DNA of 13,108 nt from Saccoglossus kowalevskii. Its lineage: Eukaryota; Hemichordata; Enteropneusta; Harrimaniidae. The notes beneath the pieces were generated by a model. That model did no database searches and had not been told where the DNA came from. It was given only the letters and a program-made list of their open reading frames with translations. Position 1 is the first letter of the stretch; each line of letters opens with the position of its first letter. The stretch is from contig NW_003132879.1 of the NCBI RefSeq assembly GCF_000003605.2, forward strand, positions 38,008-51,115. The letters run 5' to 3'. The position numbers and the translations under genes were made by a program. Below, piece after piece: positions 1 to 9,173 of this stretch.

Positions 1-1150
1 ATTTTAATTGGCAGAGGAGCGATAGTTTGGTTTCGATGAAAGGCTGCTGTGTGTGATGCTTGTCATGCGTGGGCCACTGTCTTGTAGCCTTTAAATGATT
101 TCAGCATAATCAGGAAACATGACCCGAAGTACGTATACATATTTAACCGTCATAATCAGTTAAATATCAAGTGATTGGTAAGTATAAACTTCAGATGCGG
201 CTGACGGGTTATAAGCCAAATAATGTACTCGTGGTCTTACACTTGCCCACATATTTTCAATATGTAAACGATTGCACTGGGAGTGCATTACTTACTCATT
301 GTAACATTGTACCAAATGATATGCAGCATAAATGAATATTGGGCTATTTGTCTTACGTTCTGTTAACCCATTATGAATATACTGTAAAGTGATTATACAC
401 CGGTAATTTAAACTGGGAATAACATCACATAATTATTATTTACAATTGTACAAACTTCCACCAAAGCAATTAATCTATCAATGTAATATTGCGCCACCAG
501 TGGTTGTTTTTGTACGTCATTTGTTTTATTTTTTATCGGACCGAGCTACGTCACAGAAGATTATATGTTACTTTCTTGCCTACAAGTGTCATTGTTTATT
601 TTAAAATAAAAAATGGAGAAATTAAAAAAATTAAAATAGCAAAAATGCTAAATAATGGAATGACAACAGTGCACCGTGACTATTTCTTTGTTAACAACTG
701 TTTAGCCTTTTTATTCTCGAAAAAAACAGCTGTGGAGCGAAAGTAGAAACAGCACTAAACGGCCAAATTAATATATGTTTCACATGAAGGACTCGTCTGG
801 TTACAATGTGTCGGACTCGGAGAGTTCCAACAACTAGCCCAAAGTACAGTTTTCTGAGAGTTTTCATCAGTGATTGTTGTTAAGCGATGAAAGTGCCCGG
901 ATGTTCGCTCCCGAATATTGTTGCCAACGCTCACTTTCACAATATCATTTTTCATTTCGTTGAAGCAAGAGAGCCGATAGGCCAAACTATGTAACATAAC
1001 TCACGTCAACCACCAATCAGACATTTAGAAATATTGCAAACATGTTTTTTTTAGTAGTTTATATTATGGCAACGTTATGGTAGCAGACATTTGCCGGATG
1101 TTAGGTAGAACATAACAAATATATTACATGTATGATATGTCTATAGTGGT
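1..1150. other. Intergenic, no recognisable gene
   Basis: AT-rich sequence with only short open frames. The longest are an 85-codon frame at 489-746 on the plus strand and an 80-codon frame at 755-997 on the minus strand. Neither resembles a protein family I know, and neither shows convincing splice sites at its ends. I see no RNA gene or long repeat. The stretch is best treated as intergenic or intronic DNA. Confidence 0.6.

Positions 1151-1182
<32 letters not shown>
1151..1182. repeat. (TTG)n microsatellite
   Basis: Ten full TTG units plus TT form an uninterrupted trinucleotide run. It lies in non-coding sequence with no open frame of note across it. A run this pure and long is expected to vary in length between individuals. 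Confidence 0.95.
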
Positions 1183-2151
1183 ACACAATAAACGCAAATA
1201 ACCGTGGAAAAAGGAAAAAGTCAGAAATGAACTAAATGAACCTAGGGTTGCTGTTATTGTTAAGGTCTCTCTAAGATATCGATGTTTAATCACGTCGAAA
1301 TCATTCGCTTAAAATACACGTTTGCGAGAAAATATGTATAATAATAATAATGGTTCATGATGCATGTTACCTCTGCAGACATCAGTCTTTTCCTGAGTGT
1401 TTACTTTTAAATGATTTTAAATATATGCAACAATTACATTATAATATTTGTTATATTCCGACGTCACTATTGACTGCAAATAATCGACTCTTATGCGTAC
1501 ATAGTGTACATAATGTATCGGTGTATACAACACGTACATGGCCATTGTGTGAGGTGAATGATAGTTTTATTGACTTGTATATGACCTGCTCTCATTAGAG
1601 GAGTCCATTTATTGCGAAATAAACGATTTTACGACTAATTTGACGGTTTTAAAGCATTACAAAAAGCTGGTTTTATTGACGTACGCCCCATGCCGAGTTC
1701 ATATAGCTGTGTTGATTAGATAAGAAGATGTAATAATCAGAAAAAAGATACACTATTTTAAATTAAAAAGATTGGCTCAAAACGTGATACTGTATTGAAT
1801 CTGTTCGATTGCTAGGTTTCTCGGCGCCCCTGACTACAGTCCTACAGTTAAAGAATTCGATTTAGCCAAGTCGTATAATTCTATTACAATGTGAAGACAA
1901 CACGATAAATCACATTGTTCGCATTTTATAATAGAAGCGTTGAGTAGTATTTACGGTTCGTCAAATAAAGCCCCACATGTGTTCTTAAGTAGAAATAACA
2001 CCGTGAGTAATAACACACAAACTCGCAGAGTTTAAAATAAAAGTTAATCAATTCGTGTGTAAGATTGCACTCATGAGGTTGAAAAAAATAGATCAAAGAT
2101 TGAATTTTTTAAAAAGTGTAAATTTATCTCGTTCTTTATGATATACATGAA
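1183..2151. other. Intergenic, no recognisable gene
   Basis: AT-rich DNA with a short ATA-rich run near 1337-1351 and an 82-codon ATG frame at 1350-1598. That frame encodes no domain I recognise. I see no gene, RNA or mobile element here. Confidence 0.6.
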
Positions 2152-2277
2152 ATGTACCCTGGGAGTACTACAATGCACACTGAGAGTACCACAATGCACC
2201 CTGGGGATAACACTATTCACCGTAGCAGTAACACAATGCACCATGGGAGCACCACAATGCACCATGGGAGTACCACA
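2152..2277. repeat. 21-bp minisatellite, six degenerate copies
   Basis: Six head-to-tail 21-bp units, close to ATGCACCATGGGAGTACCACA, begin at 2152, 2173, 2194, 2215, 2236 and 2257; a partial unit follows. The last two copies are nearly identical and the middle ones more diverged. Because 21 is a multiple of three, both strands stay open: the plus frame reads as a seven-residue repeat (MHHGSTT-like) and the minus frame as an MVHCGTP-like repeat. This openness follows from the period and is not evidence for a protein. Confidence 0.9.
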
Positions 2278-3166
2278 ATGGTCATTTGGAGTTTCATTCA
2301 TAATTGCATCGATGTAACTGATATTTTAATCATATTGTACGTTTTCCTGCAAACAGCAACGAACCTACGTTCAATTAAACATATGTGTTGACGCGAACAG
2401 TTGGTCGATATTGAATAGCGATGGGATCATAATCCACGTCTCTTTGCGTTCTCAGTACAATACCGCTGATAATTAGATGATCCAGTGTGTACATTGCTGT
2501 TGCTAGGTTACTTCATTGTATGATTTCATATTTGCTATGATAGTGGATGGCGAACAAGAATAGCAATCTTGAGTATATCAGATCGAACCATGGCAATGTG
2601 GGCGTGCATTTTCCTCACATTCTCGATCGATTAAATCAATATATAACATGAAACAAAATTATATGACTAAAACTGACACAATCGTTGAATTTTAAAAGCG
2701 TTTATTACAACCTTATACTCAATTATTTAAATAATGGTGTCAGTTGAATAACAGAATTCATTTGAGATTCCGCTAGCGTATTATTGTTAGTTCTACGTCA
2801 TCCAACTTAAGATGCGCGTGTGCAATTCGATAATCATATGTCACAATATATTTCTGTTGTGATATTATAATGTACTGCCTATTTTGAAGCCGTGTACACC
2901 TGTTCGCCTGAATTTAGCCCTTTCAAATCACTACGCCCCACGGCAGATTCGTGTTAATCCCCACGATACCAAAGGTCAAAACACTCGTATTGTTTGGTTA
3001 ACATCACGCCCAGCCCGAGGAGATTCGTACGCAACTAGGCGGTTTAATTATTGATGTGCTCTCAAACAGCAACCTGTTGCGTGGCATAGGCGGCTCTTAA
3101 CAACGCCATCGAACTACAGACTGGTTTTCTAGATCTCCAAGGCCGCTGTTCATGTTTTTTTTCTAG
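2278..3166. other. Intergenic, no recognisable gene
   Basis: Non-coding sequence. A patch around 3000-3110 is visibly richer in G+C than its surroundings and could belong to an untranslated exon or promoter, but I find no coding frame or known motif in it. The stretch ends in a T-rich tract followed by CTAG (3155-3166), which resembles a splice acceptor. Confidence 0.5.
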
Positions 3167-3226
3167 GAAAGAGAACTTGAAGCTTGATTTGAGTAATGTC
3201 TTCTGGCGCATCAGCAATTAAATAAG
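3167..3226 (+). other. Possible 60-nt non-coding exon (splice-site pair)
   Basis: A tract of eight T's followed by CTAG ends at 3166 and looks like a 3' splice site. Sixty bases later, AAG|GTAAGA at 3224-3232 is a near-consensus 5' splice site. All three plus frames between them contain stops, and one short ATG frame (3196-3225) closes just before the donor. If real, this would be an untranslated exon, possibly of the gene at 4829. Such pairs also arise by chance in AT-rich DNA, so support is weak. Confidence 0.15.
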
Positions 3227-4828
3227 GTAAGACGGGTTCGTTCAATCATTCCCTTTGTGTGCGCTTAAAGTAGCGATGTGCAATCGGGGACGGTTCGTTC
3301 CAATTCACATGGCGACGGATTCGTGGAGAAAAGCATGCGTCGGGATGTGCCCTGCAGATACAGAAACATTACTTTGTGTGTTTTCAGGTATCAATGTTTG
3401 AAAGGTGTTCTGTGGTGCGTATTGCTTTTGAACAAATAGTTTATTACACGATTATTGCGACTGGGTGCAGTGTTTGTTGGGGCGTACTGTGTCTGTATGA
3501 GCGAGACTTGCCTTATACATACATGTTCTTTGTTTTACGCCGTTTATGTATATGTATGTGGATACGGTAACCGGGAGTCTTTGTCGTGGCGCTGCTAAAT
3601 CAGGCCAGCGCGTTTTATCCTCGTGGAGAACAAAGATATAGGAGTCAGACATAAAGAATGTCACAATTTGTAACACACACAATACAACATAATACAATAC
3701 ATGCGGTTCCCCGAGGACATGGCGTTGTTGTCATCCAAATAGCTTACAAAACTGTCAAAAAATTTGCACATTTACGTGCTTTGCCGAAACAGCATGAACA
3801 CCTCGCCTATACATCAAAACTAACTGATTAACTGTGAAGTAATTTGCAATCACTCACGCCCAAGCAACGAAAACTGATTCTGGAATACCATGTTAATCTG
3901 GTCAATAGCACGCATGTTGCTACAATGAAGCCCACAACGAAATAAACATGAAAGCTCCTTATCCTATTTACATTGCCGACAAATTCCATAACTTGTTAAC
4001 TTTTGTACGACCGTGTTATTGTGCCAACAACAATGGCGTTATTGACCAGTATTCAGTCATTAGTGATCGATTGTCAGAAGTGATTGATGCCCGTCCCACA
4101 ATGCACCAGCCCCTCATAACACCGACGTGCAATATTACGTTCAGCATACTTGTTAAACACGGGTCAGATCATTACCATCAAAGTAAATAAACTTACTAAA
4201 TTAAGCCGACAATCCTCAAGATTTAAATTTAAAAGATGCGAGTATTGGTTGCTACAATGGTAAGACAAGTCATGCATGCCACAGATATATGCCCTTTAAA
4301 GAAATAGTATATTTTACCGTAAAGGCTTCTAATTGTATTCATGTACCACGTAGTATTTCGAGAGGCACCCGGGCCCGCTCTATTTTGTTGAACTACGCAT
4401 GGCTGATATACTATGAGTTAGTACGGTATGACGGCGTCAGAGTGGACCAATTTCCTGACACATTTATCTAAATTCTCGAACCCAAACACCCGTATATATT
4501 AATTAAATGCCGCTAATACAAGGAAGAAATGTATTAAGCTTTTCTTTCGACTCAAATGGTGAACCCTCAACATGGCCACGAATTGCATACCGAAGTGGTA
4601 TTTCAATGTATATTAATAGACTATTTATTCTTGTTTGCCGACAGGTTGCCTATGACGAGTCAGTAATGTGTCGCTGATAAGCCTGCAGATCGATAAAATC
4701 CAAAAAGTAAAATCACTAAAGTACTGATTTATTGAGAGGTTCATGAACCATACATCATCGACGCCACTGATATCGACTTTATTGCTTAATAATATACCAA
4801 GGTTGACTCAACATCGGACTACTTCCAA
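3227..4828. other. Intergenic, upstream region of the LRR-SGNH gene
   Basis: No gene is recognised. Open frames at 3376-3570, 3948-4190 and 4289-4471 are 60-80 codons and show no known domain. A 13-base stretch at 4096-4108 (CCACAATGCACCA) is identical to part of the 21-bp minisatellite unit near 2252. Just before the start codon of the next gene, TGACTCA at 4804-4810 matches the AP-1 site consensus. No convincing TATA box is placed relative to the ATG. Confidence 0.5.
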
Positions 4829-5842
4829 ATGGCGGAGGAACTGAGTCTGAGAAGTCGTGCGTTGTCGAGCTTCCCGCTAGAGGCCTGTGAGAACACGTCG
4901 CTTAAGAGATTGGACTGCCAATACAATGCATTGAAAACTCTACCCGGTAAACTCAAAGAACTGGAGAATCTCGAAGAATTGGTGATTAGTTGTAATAAAT
5001 TCCGTGAGATTCCAAGTGTTGTGTTCAAATTATCGCATTTGGTTGTGTTAGATATAAGTTATAACGACCTTACACAGCTACCAATACAGATCTATGAATT
5101 GAAGCTATTGGAAAAGTTAGATGCGAGCTACAACAAAATCCAATCGCTGCCTTCACAGTTCGGGATGAGGATGAAAAACCTGGAGACGGTTTTTCTCTAT
5201 GGCAACCCTTTATCGGACCCACCTACCGATATATGTAGCTCGGGCATAGAAGCAATCCGGGATTACCAGATCAAAAAAACTGGCGCTGATCAAAAGCTCA
5301 CTTATATAGTCGGAGACTCCACAATTAAGAACATCAATCGCGGTACGTTGCTAGGAAACGTGAAAATCACGATTTTTAACGAAGCTACAATGAAGAAAAT
5401 TCATTTCTTTTTGAACAAAAAAGCCGATTTAAAGAATGTACGTACTCTAATTATCCACGTGGGGTCGGATGAAGTTTCCATCGGGAAGTTCGAAGTGATC
5501 AAACAAGCCGTGCTAGAACTCCGCAGCATCATCAAAGACGTGAATTGTCGTAATCGAAATGTGCACATCGTCATTTCCGGTAATCTTCCACGGAATGACT
5601 GCTACTGCAACGACGCTCGTCTCATGAACGATTTTCTCCGCGCAGTAGCCGCAGAAGACGACTGTCTTTTCATCGACCACGAGGGACTGTTTCTTAAAAG
5701 AAACGGTGAAATGGACGGGTCTTTTTTTGTTGATGATAACTTTCACCTGAACAGCCGAGGGACCATGAAAGCAGCGCTTAGTTTCCACAAAACAATACCT
5801 ATACTGAAAAACCACCCTGGTAAGAATCCATTTATGGAATGA
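4829..5842 (+). CDS. Leucine-rich repeat / SGNH-hydrolase-like fusion protein, single exon
   Basis: A continuous 337-residue frame from ATG to TGA, with G+C higher than its flanks. Seen: residues 5-24 form a short first leucine-rich repeat. Four 23-24 residue repeats of the LxxLxxxxNxLxxLP type follow at about 25-47, 48-70, 71-93 and 94-117. A capping repeat at 118-149 carries GNPLSDPP, typical of Shoc2/MFHAS1-like LRR ends. Residues 157-325 match the SGNH fold: block I VGDS (Ser164), block III GSDE at 212-215 where GxND is usual, ISGNLPR at 249-255, and block V DNFH (Asp303, His306). There is no signal peptide or membrane segment, so the product is probably cytosolic. Known: LRRs bind proteins, and SGNH enzymes hydrolyse esters. 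Inferred: an LRR-targeted esterase or a degenerate binding domain. The ATG has G at +4 but C at -3. An intronless frame suggests a retrogene or a large single exon. The substrate is unknown. Confidence 0.85.
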   Translation: MAEELSLRSRALSSFPLEACENTSLKRLDCQYNALKTLPGKLKELENLEELVISCNKFREIPSVVFKLSHLVVLDISYNDLTQLPIQIYELKLLEKLDASYNKIQSLPSQFGMRMKNLETVFLYGNPLSDPPTDICSSGIEAIRDYQIKKTGADQKLTYIVGDSTIKNINRGTLLGNVKITIFNEATMKKIHFFLNKKADLKNVRTLIIHVGSDEVSIGKFEVIKQAVLELRSIIKDVNCRNRNVHIVISGNLPRNDCYCNDARLMNDFLRAVAAEDDCLFIDHEGLFLKRNGEMDGSFFVDDNFHLNSRGTMKAALSFHKTIPILKNHPGKNPFME

Positions 5843-7740
5843 ATGTGTTCAAAAAGTAGAGGCAAACGTTATTCCAGGATAAAATCTTCGTCACAATGTG
5901 GAAACCTACTCATAACTGAAAATACCCAGAATTTATCGGCGTGATCTCTTGTGTGATGCAGTCTAACCAAGGTTATAATGAACAATCAGTTGTCAGACAT
6001 TTTTTAATGTTTTGCAATATTATTGTAGTATACTGAGCTCAACAGTGGTAATGCACTGTCTATGGTGTTAAGGGACTTATTTGGACACGTGACGTAGTTA
6101 GTGTGACTGTAACCATGGAGCTAAAGAAAGCTGTAACCCATTTCACATTGCAGTCAATATAACATTGCGCAATTATATTATTGTTTCGATAATCAATCAG
6201 TCGACTTGGAAAATCTATTATTCTCTTTACTCAATATTTAATAGATTCTATGACTATTCTTAATAAGTCACTAATTTCTCGTTTTTATTACATGATGGTA
6301 TAAGTGCAAATAAGCCAGTAACTGCCACTACTTTATAGCGTGGTAACAATGTGTGCTTTTCACTTGTAATGTACATTGTGCATTGCTTAATAATGTGGAA
6401 TAAAATAAACAAAACGTTATTTGCTGTAACACTGGAGGCGCTATATTATGATGGCGACTTTTGATTGTATTTTTCTGCGTTGAATTAGGGAAACATTGAG
6501 TCACGGTGAATAATACAGGCAAGTCGCTGAAAATGGTGTACTAGTGCTCAGTGTTATTATATTTGTATCAATATATTTATATGATTTAATATATAAAAGA
6601 AAGTTGTATATACTTGTCTGTGTAACATTGACACCATATTAATATTGGTAGGTATGTTGTTGTATCGTTAAACCGCGCATATGTGAGCCATACAATGAGA
6701 AATGGACGAGGATTCACCGATAGTCGGGCAATTTGCAATACAAACGACCAAGTTAAGAGCATCTACGTTGATGGCGTTTTTCACTTGCGTGAAGTCAACA
6801 AATCAGTAGTTATAGAAACCCGACAGATATTTGACACTCATTTTAAAACCAGTAATACAAGAGATGTTTAACTTATCCGACAAATTATTTCACAATTTTA
6901 TACAAAATTGCAGTTTCAGGGATTATGGATCTTGACGCTTTGTTTTTAAATATTGTTGTACCAAGTGATAGTTCCTGGCAATAACTCGCAATGTTCCCCG
7001 CCTTGTTTCATGTAAGTGCAGTGCGTTTTTACCTCATAAAACACATTTGTGGGATTACTCGACAGGGATGCATGACTATTATGACAATCGGGTCCAGTCG
7101 AAAACAACCACCCGCAAAACCAAGGTTACCCTAAAGTCACATCCGCCGGTGAATGATCCCCTGAACGATGGGATGGTGATCGACAGTGGTTTGAGCGTCT
7201 CAAACGATTCTGTAGTATACTTGCATTTCTTTCCCATATGATTAATTATATGTGGCTTAACGTGTGATCTTTACTCCAATGTACATTACAAATATATAAC
7301 CGATATAGCATAGTGCACCCGTTATACACTGACAAATGTGAATATTGGCACAGCATAACTTATCAAACATAAAAAAGAGTAGAAAGGTGAGAACTAAAAC
7401 TGTTTCAGATGTATAGGTATATGTATTAATGGTATTACCTATACAAGGGATTATAACCCACGTTGCACAAGAAACTGGATTTTTCTTTGTCTCAGACAGA
7501 AGTTGCTGTTTTCTAAGGTCTATGGTATAAGTCAGTTTACTGTCACAATGGTGAGGTTTTTACTCGGCCTTGGAGCACCTGGGTATCGTACAACGAAATT
7601 TAGTTCATTTCAAACCATAACCTTCGTAGACAATGTGAAAAAATATCTGTATTCTTATTTTAAACTTTGAATGTATTACCTTACCACACACTTAATTAAG
7701 TTGGCTATACATGTTTCCTCAGTGAATGAACTCTCTATAG
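5843..7740. other. Intergenic, no recognisable gene
   Basis: AT-rich DNA downstream of the LRR-SGNH gene. The first clear plus-strand AATAAA is at about 6399, some 550 bases past the stop codon, so a long 3' UTR is possible but unproven. A somewhat GC-richer frame at 7068-7241 starts with ATG and follows an AG that could be an acceptor (7065), but I do not recognise its 57 residues. A 62-codon frame at 6683-6871 is likewise unidentified and lacks an initial ATG. Confidence 0.5.
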
Positions 7741-8055
7741 ACTTCCACGGCGAAGTTCCGAAGTATGATGTTAGTCCGCGGTCGAAAATTACTTACCCAT
7801 GATTCAATCTGTCTCTGTCTTGCAGATCGGATAATGATGACAGCTAAATGCGAGCTCTAACTTTCACTGATAATGAGATCCGAACGACGAGAGAATAAAA
7901 AATACCGCCATCATTGTTTCGTGAATACCGCCCTCACCGGTTGTAAAGTCGACGCAACTATGTCGACTCTAATCGGCTTATCCGTGGTCACAGCTGGGAC
8001 AGAACCAGAAGTCGACTCTCATATGCAAATACAAATATAGCAAGCGACACAAACC
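7741..8055 (+). promoter_or_regulatory. Putative promoter and 5' leader of the arylsulfatase gene
   Basis: The 315 bases before the sulfatase start codon hold several clustered motifs. A pyrimidine tract ending in TTGCAG at 7825 could be the acceptor of a 5' UTR exon. AATACCGCC occurs twice (7901-7909 and 7924-7932), just after an A/T-rich AATAAAAAATA run. GTCGAC palindromes occur at 7948, 7962 and 8011. ATGCAAAT at 8023-8030 matches the POU/octamer site. The start codon context ACCATGG is strong. No transcription start can be assigned from sequence alone, so the functional reading is inference. Confidence 0.3.
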
Positions 8056-8310
8056 ATGGATTTGACTCCCTTGTTTCGTGCTGTATGTTTTCTCATTTTA
8101 ATCAGAATTACAGAAGGCGGAGACAAGAGGCCGAACATCGTCTTCATCCTCGCCGATGACTTTGGTTGGCATGACATCGGTTACCATGGTTCCATTGTAA
8201 GATCGCCGTATATGGATTTTCTAGCCAGCGAGGGAGTAAAATTGGAGAATTATTACGTACAGCCGATGTGTTCACCAACACGGGCACAGTTAATGAGTGG
8301 CCGATATCAG
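8056..8310 (+). CDS. Arylsulfatase B-like enzyme, first coding exon (partial gene)
   Basis: Eighty-five codons from ATG end exactly at CAG|GTATGT, a good 5' splice site; the intron is in phase 0. Seen: a hydrophobic N-terminus (residues 1-21) reads as a signal peptide. [11 protein letters not shown] follows, with the metal-binding Asp34-Asp35. [16 protein letters not shown] fits the type I sulfatase N-terminus. CSPTR at 72-76 is the CxPxR site, in which Cys72 would be converted to formylglycine, followed by the supporting LMSGR. Known: this family cleaves sulfate esters, and the arylsulfatase B/I/J group acts on glycosaminoglycans or related sulfated sugars in lysosomes or outside the cell. 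The intron falls right after GRYQ, apparently the same place as the first intron of vertebrate ARSB (from memory). Open frame beyond 8310 is intronic read-through. No later exon is seen before the window ends. Invertebrates carry many paralogues, so orthology is not assigned. Confidence 0.9.
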
Positions 8311-9059
8311 GTATGTAATTTATTTTAACTAAAACGTCTCTCTTAGACTGTATTACGGCAATCTTTGATGTTAGTCAGTTAGAATGAACTTTGACCCCGT
8401 CACTGTATCATAAAATAACAGACATATTATACATGTGTGACCAGAAATTAATAAGATGACAATGAATTGAATGAAATATAAAATTGACTTTCAATTGGAT
8501 AATACGACACGACAATAGCTGATGCAAATCACTGGACAAATGTGAATGTATTAATTTTAAATATTTAATATTACAATATATTTACATATAAATGGTCCGT
8601 TATGCGTTCCGCGTGATTTCATTTCAATAATTGCTAAAATAAGTTCGTGTCACTGGAATAATTTAAAAAAAAAGTCTTTGTAGTTAAATAACAAAAAAAT
8701 AATTGTACATCACGTTAATATAAATTGTGAACAGGTTACTACGTGAAGCTTATTTTGAGGGTTATATTATTTGTTACATCGTTGGTCCGAGTTCACACAC
8801 TATCTCTCTCTACTTGCCCACTGTCTGTACTAATCTAATTCCGATGGAGATACATACATCCAATGGTCGCTTTGATATTACGATCGCCGCGGTGTGTATT
8901 GCCATGCAAGATAGCTAACTACTGTCTTCCATGGTTAGCTCGTTTAGTAGTTACAAACCATGTATAAAAAAAAAACAATCGCAATTTTCCCATACATCGA
9001 TTTTCAATCCTGTTATTTCCATGCATGAAAAAGTAACACTAAAAACCCGACGAGAAATA
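8311..9059 (+). other. Presumed first intron of the arylsulfatase gene, proximal part
   Basis: AT-rich sequence after the splice donor. It contains short A runs, including ten A's at 8966-8975, and small open frames (8727-8918, 8931-9131) with no recognisable domain. I searched by eye for the sulfatase GKWHLG block expected in the next exon and did not find it here or elsewhere downstream. Confidence 0.5.
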
Positions 9060-9173
9060 ATCTTAAAGGGCGGCAGTCGTCGTGCCGGCGTCGTATACAA
9101 CGCGTGTAAAATACACTGTTTATCTACATGAAATTCGAACACGCGCTGCGCGACGACCACCGCGCTTTAAGAT
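9060..9173. repeat. GC-rich foldback (imperfect inverted repeat)
   Basis: The arms at 9060-9087 and 9146-9173 are reverse complements at 23 of 28 positions, including uninterrupted runs ATCTTAAAG (9 bp) and GTCGTCG (7 bp). About 58 bases lie between them. The arms are much richer in G+C than the surrounding intron-like DNA. A small inner hairpin, GTGT-aaaat-ACAC, sits in the loop. No transposase is present. The structure could be a short MITE/foldback element or an old inverted duplication; I cannot name a family or assign target duplications. Confidence 0.6.

Noticed and set aside
206-215. GGGTTATAAG, the reverse complement of the terminal satellite core, near the left end
   Set aside because: A single 10-base match in 13 kb is not strong evidence of a dispersed copy.
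2071-2391. Repetitive proteins on both strands over the 21-bp minisatellite
   Set aside because: Both frames are open because the period is a multiple of three. Flanking residues are non-conserved and AT-driven.
5513-5815. A 100-codon minus-strand frame inside the LRR-SGNH gene
   Set aside because: It lies antisense to the conserved SGNH domain and shows no domain of its own, so it is a shadow frame.
6893-6910. Short inverted repeat CAATTTT-ATAC-AAAATTG
   Set aside because: Arms of seven A/T-rich bases are expected by chance in DNA of this composition.
9127-9140. TTCGAAC-containing stretch as a tRNA B box or SINE promoter
   Set aside because: No A box at the right distance, no cloverleaf, and it lies in the loop of the foldback.
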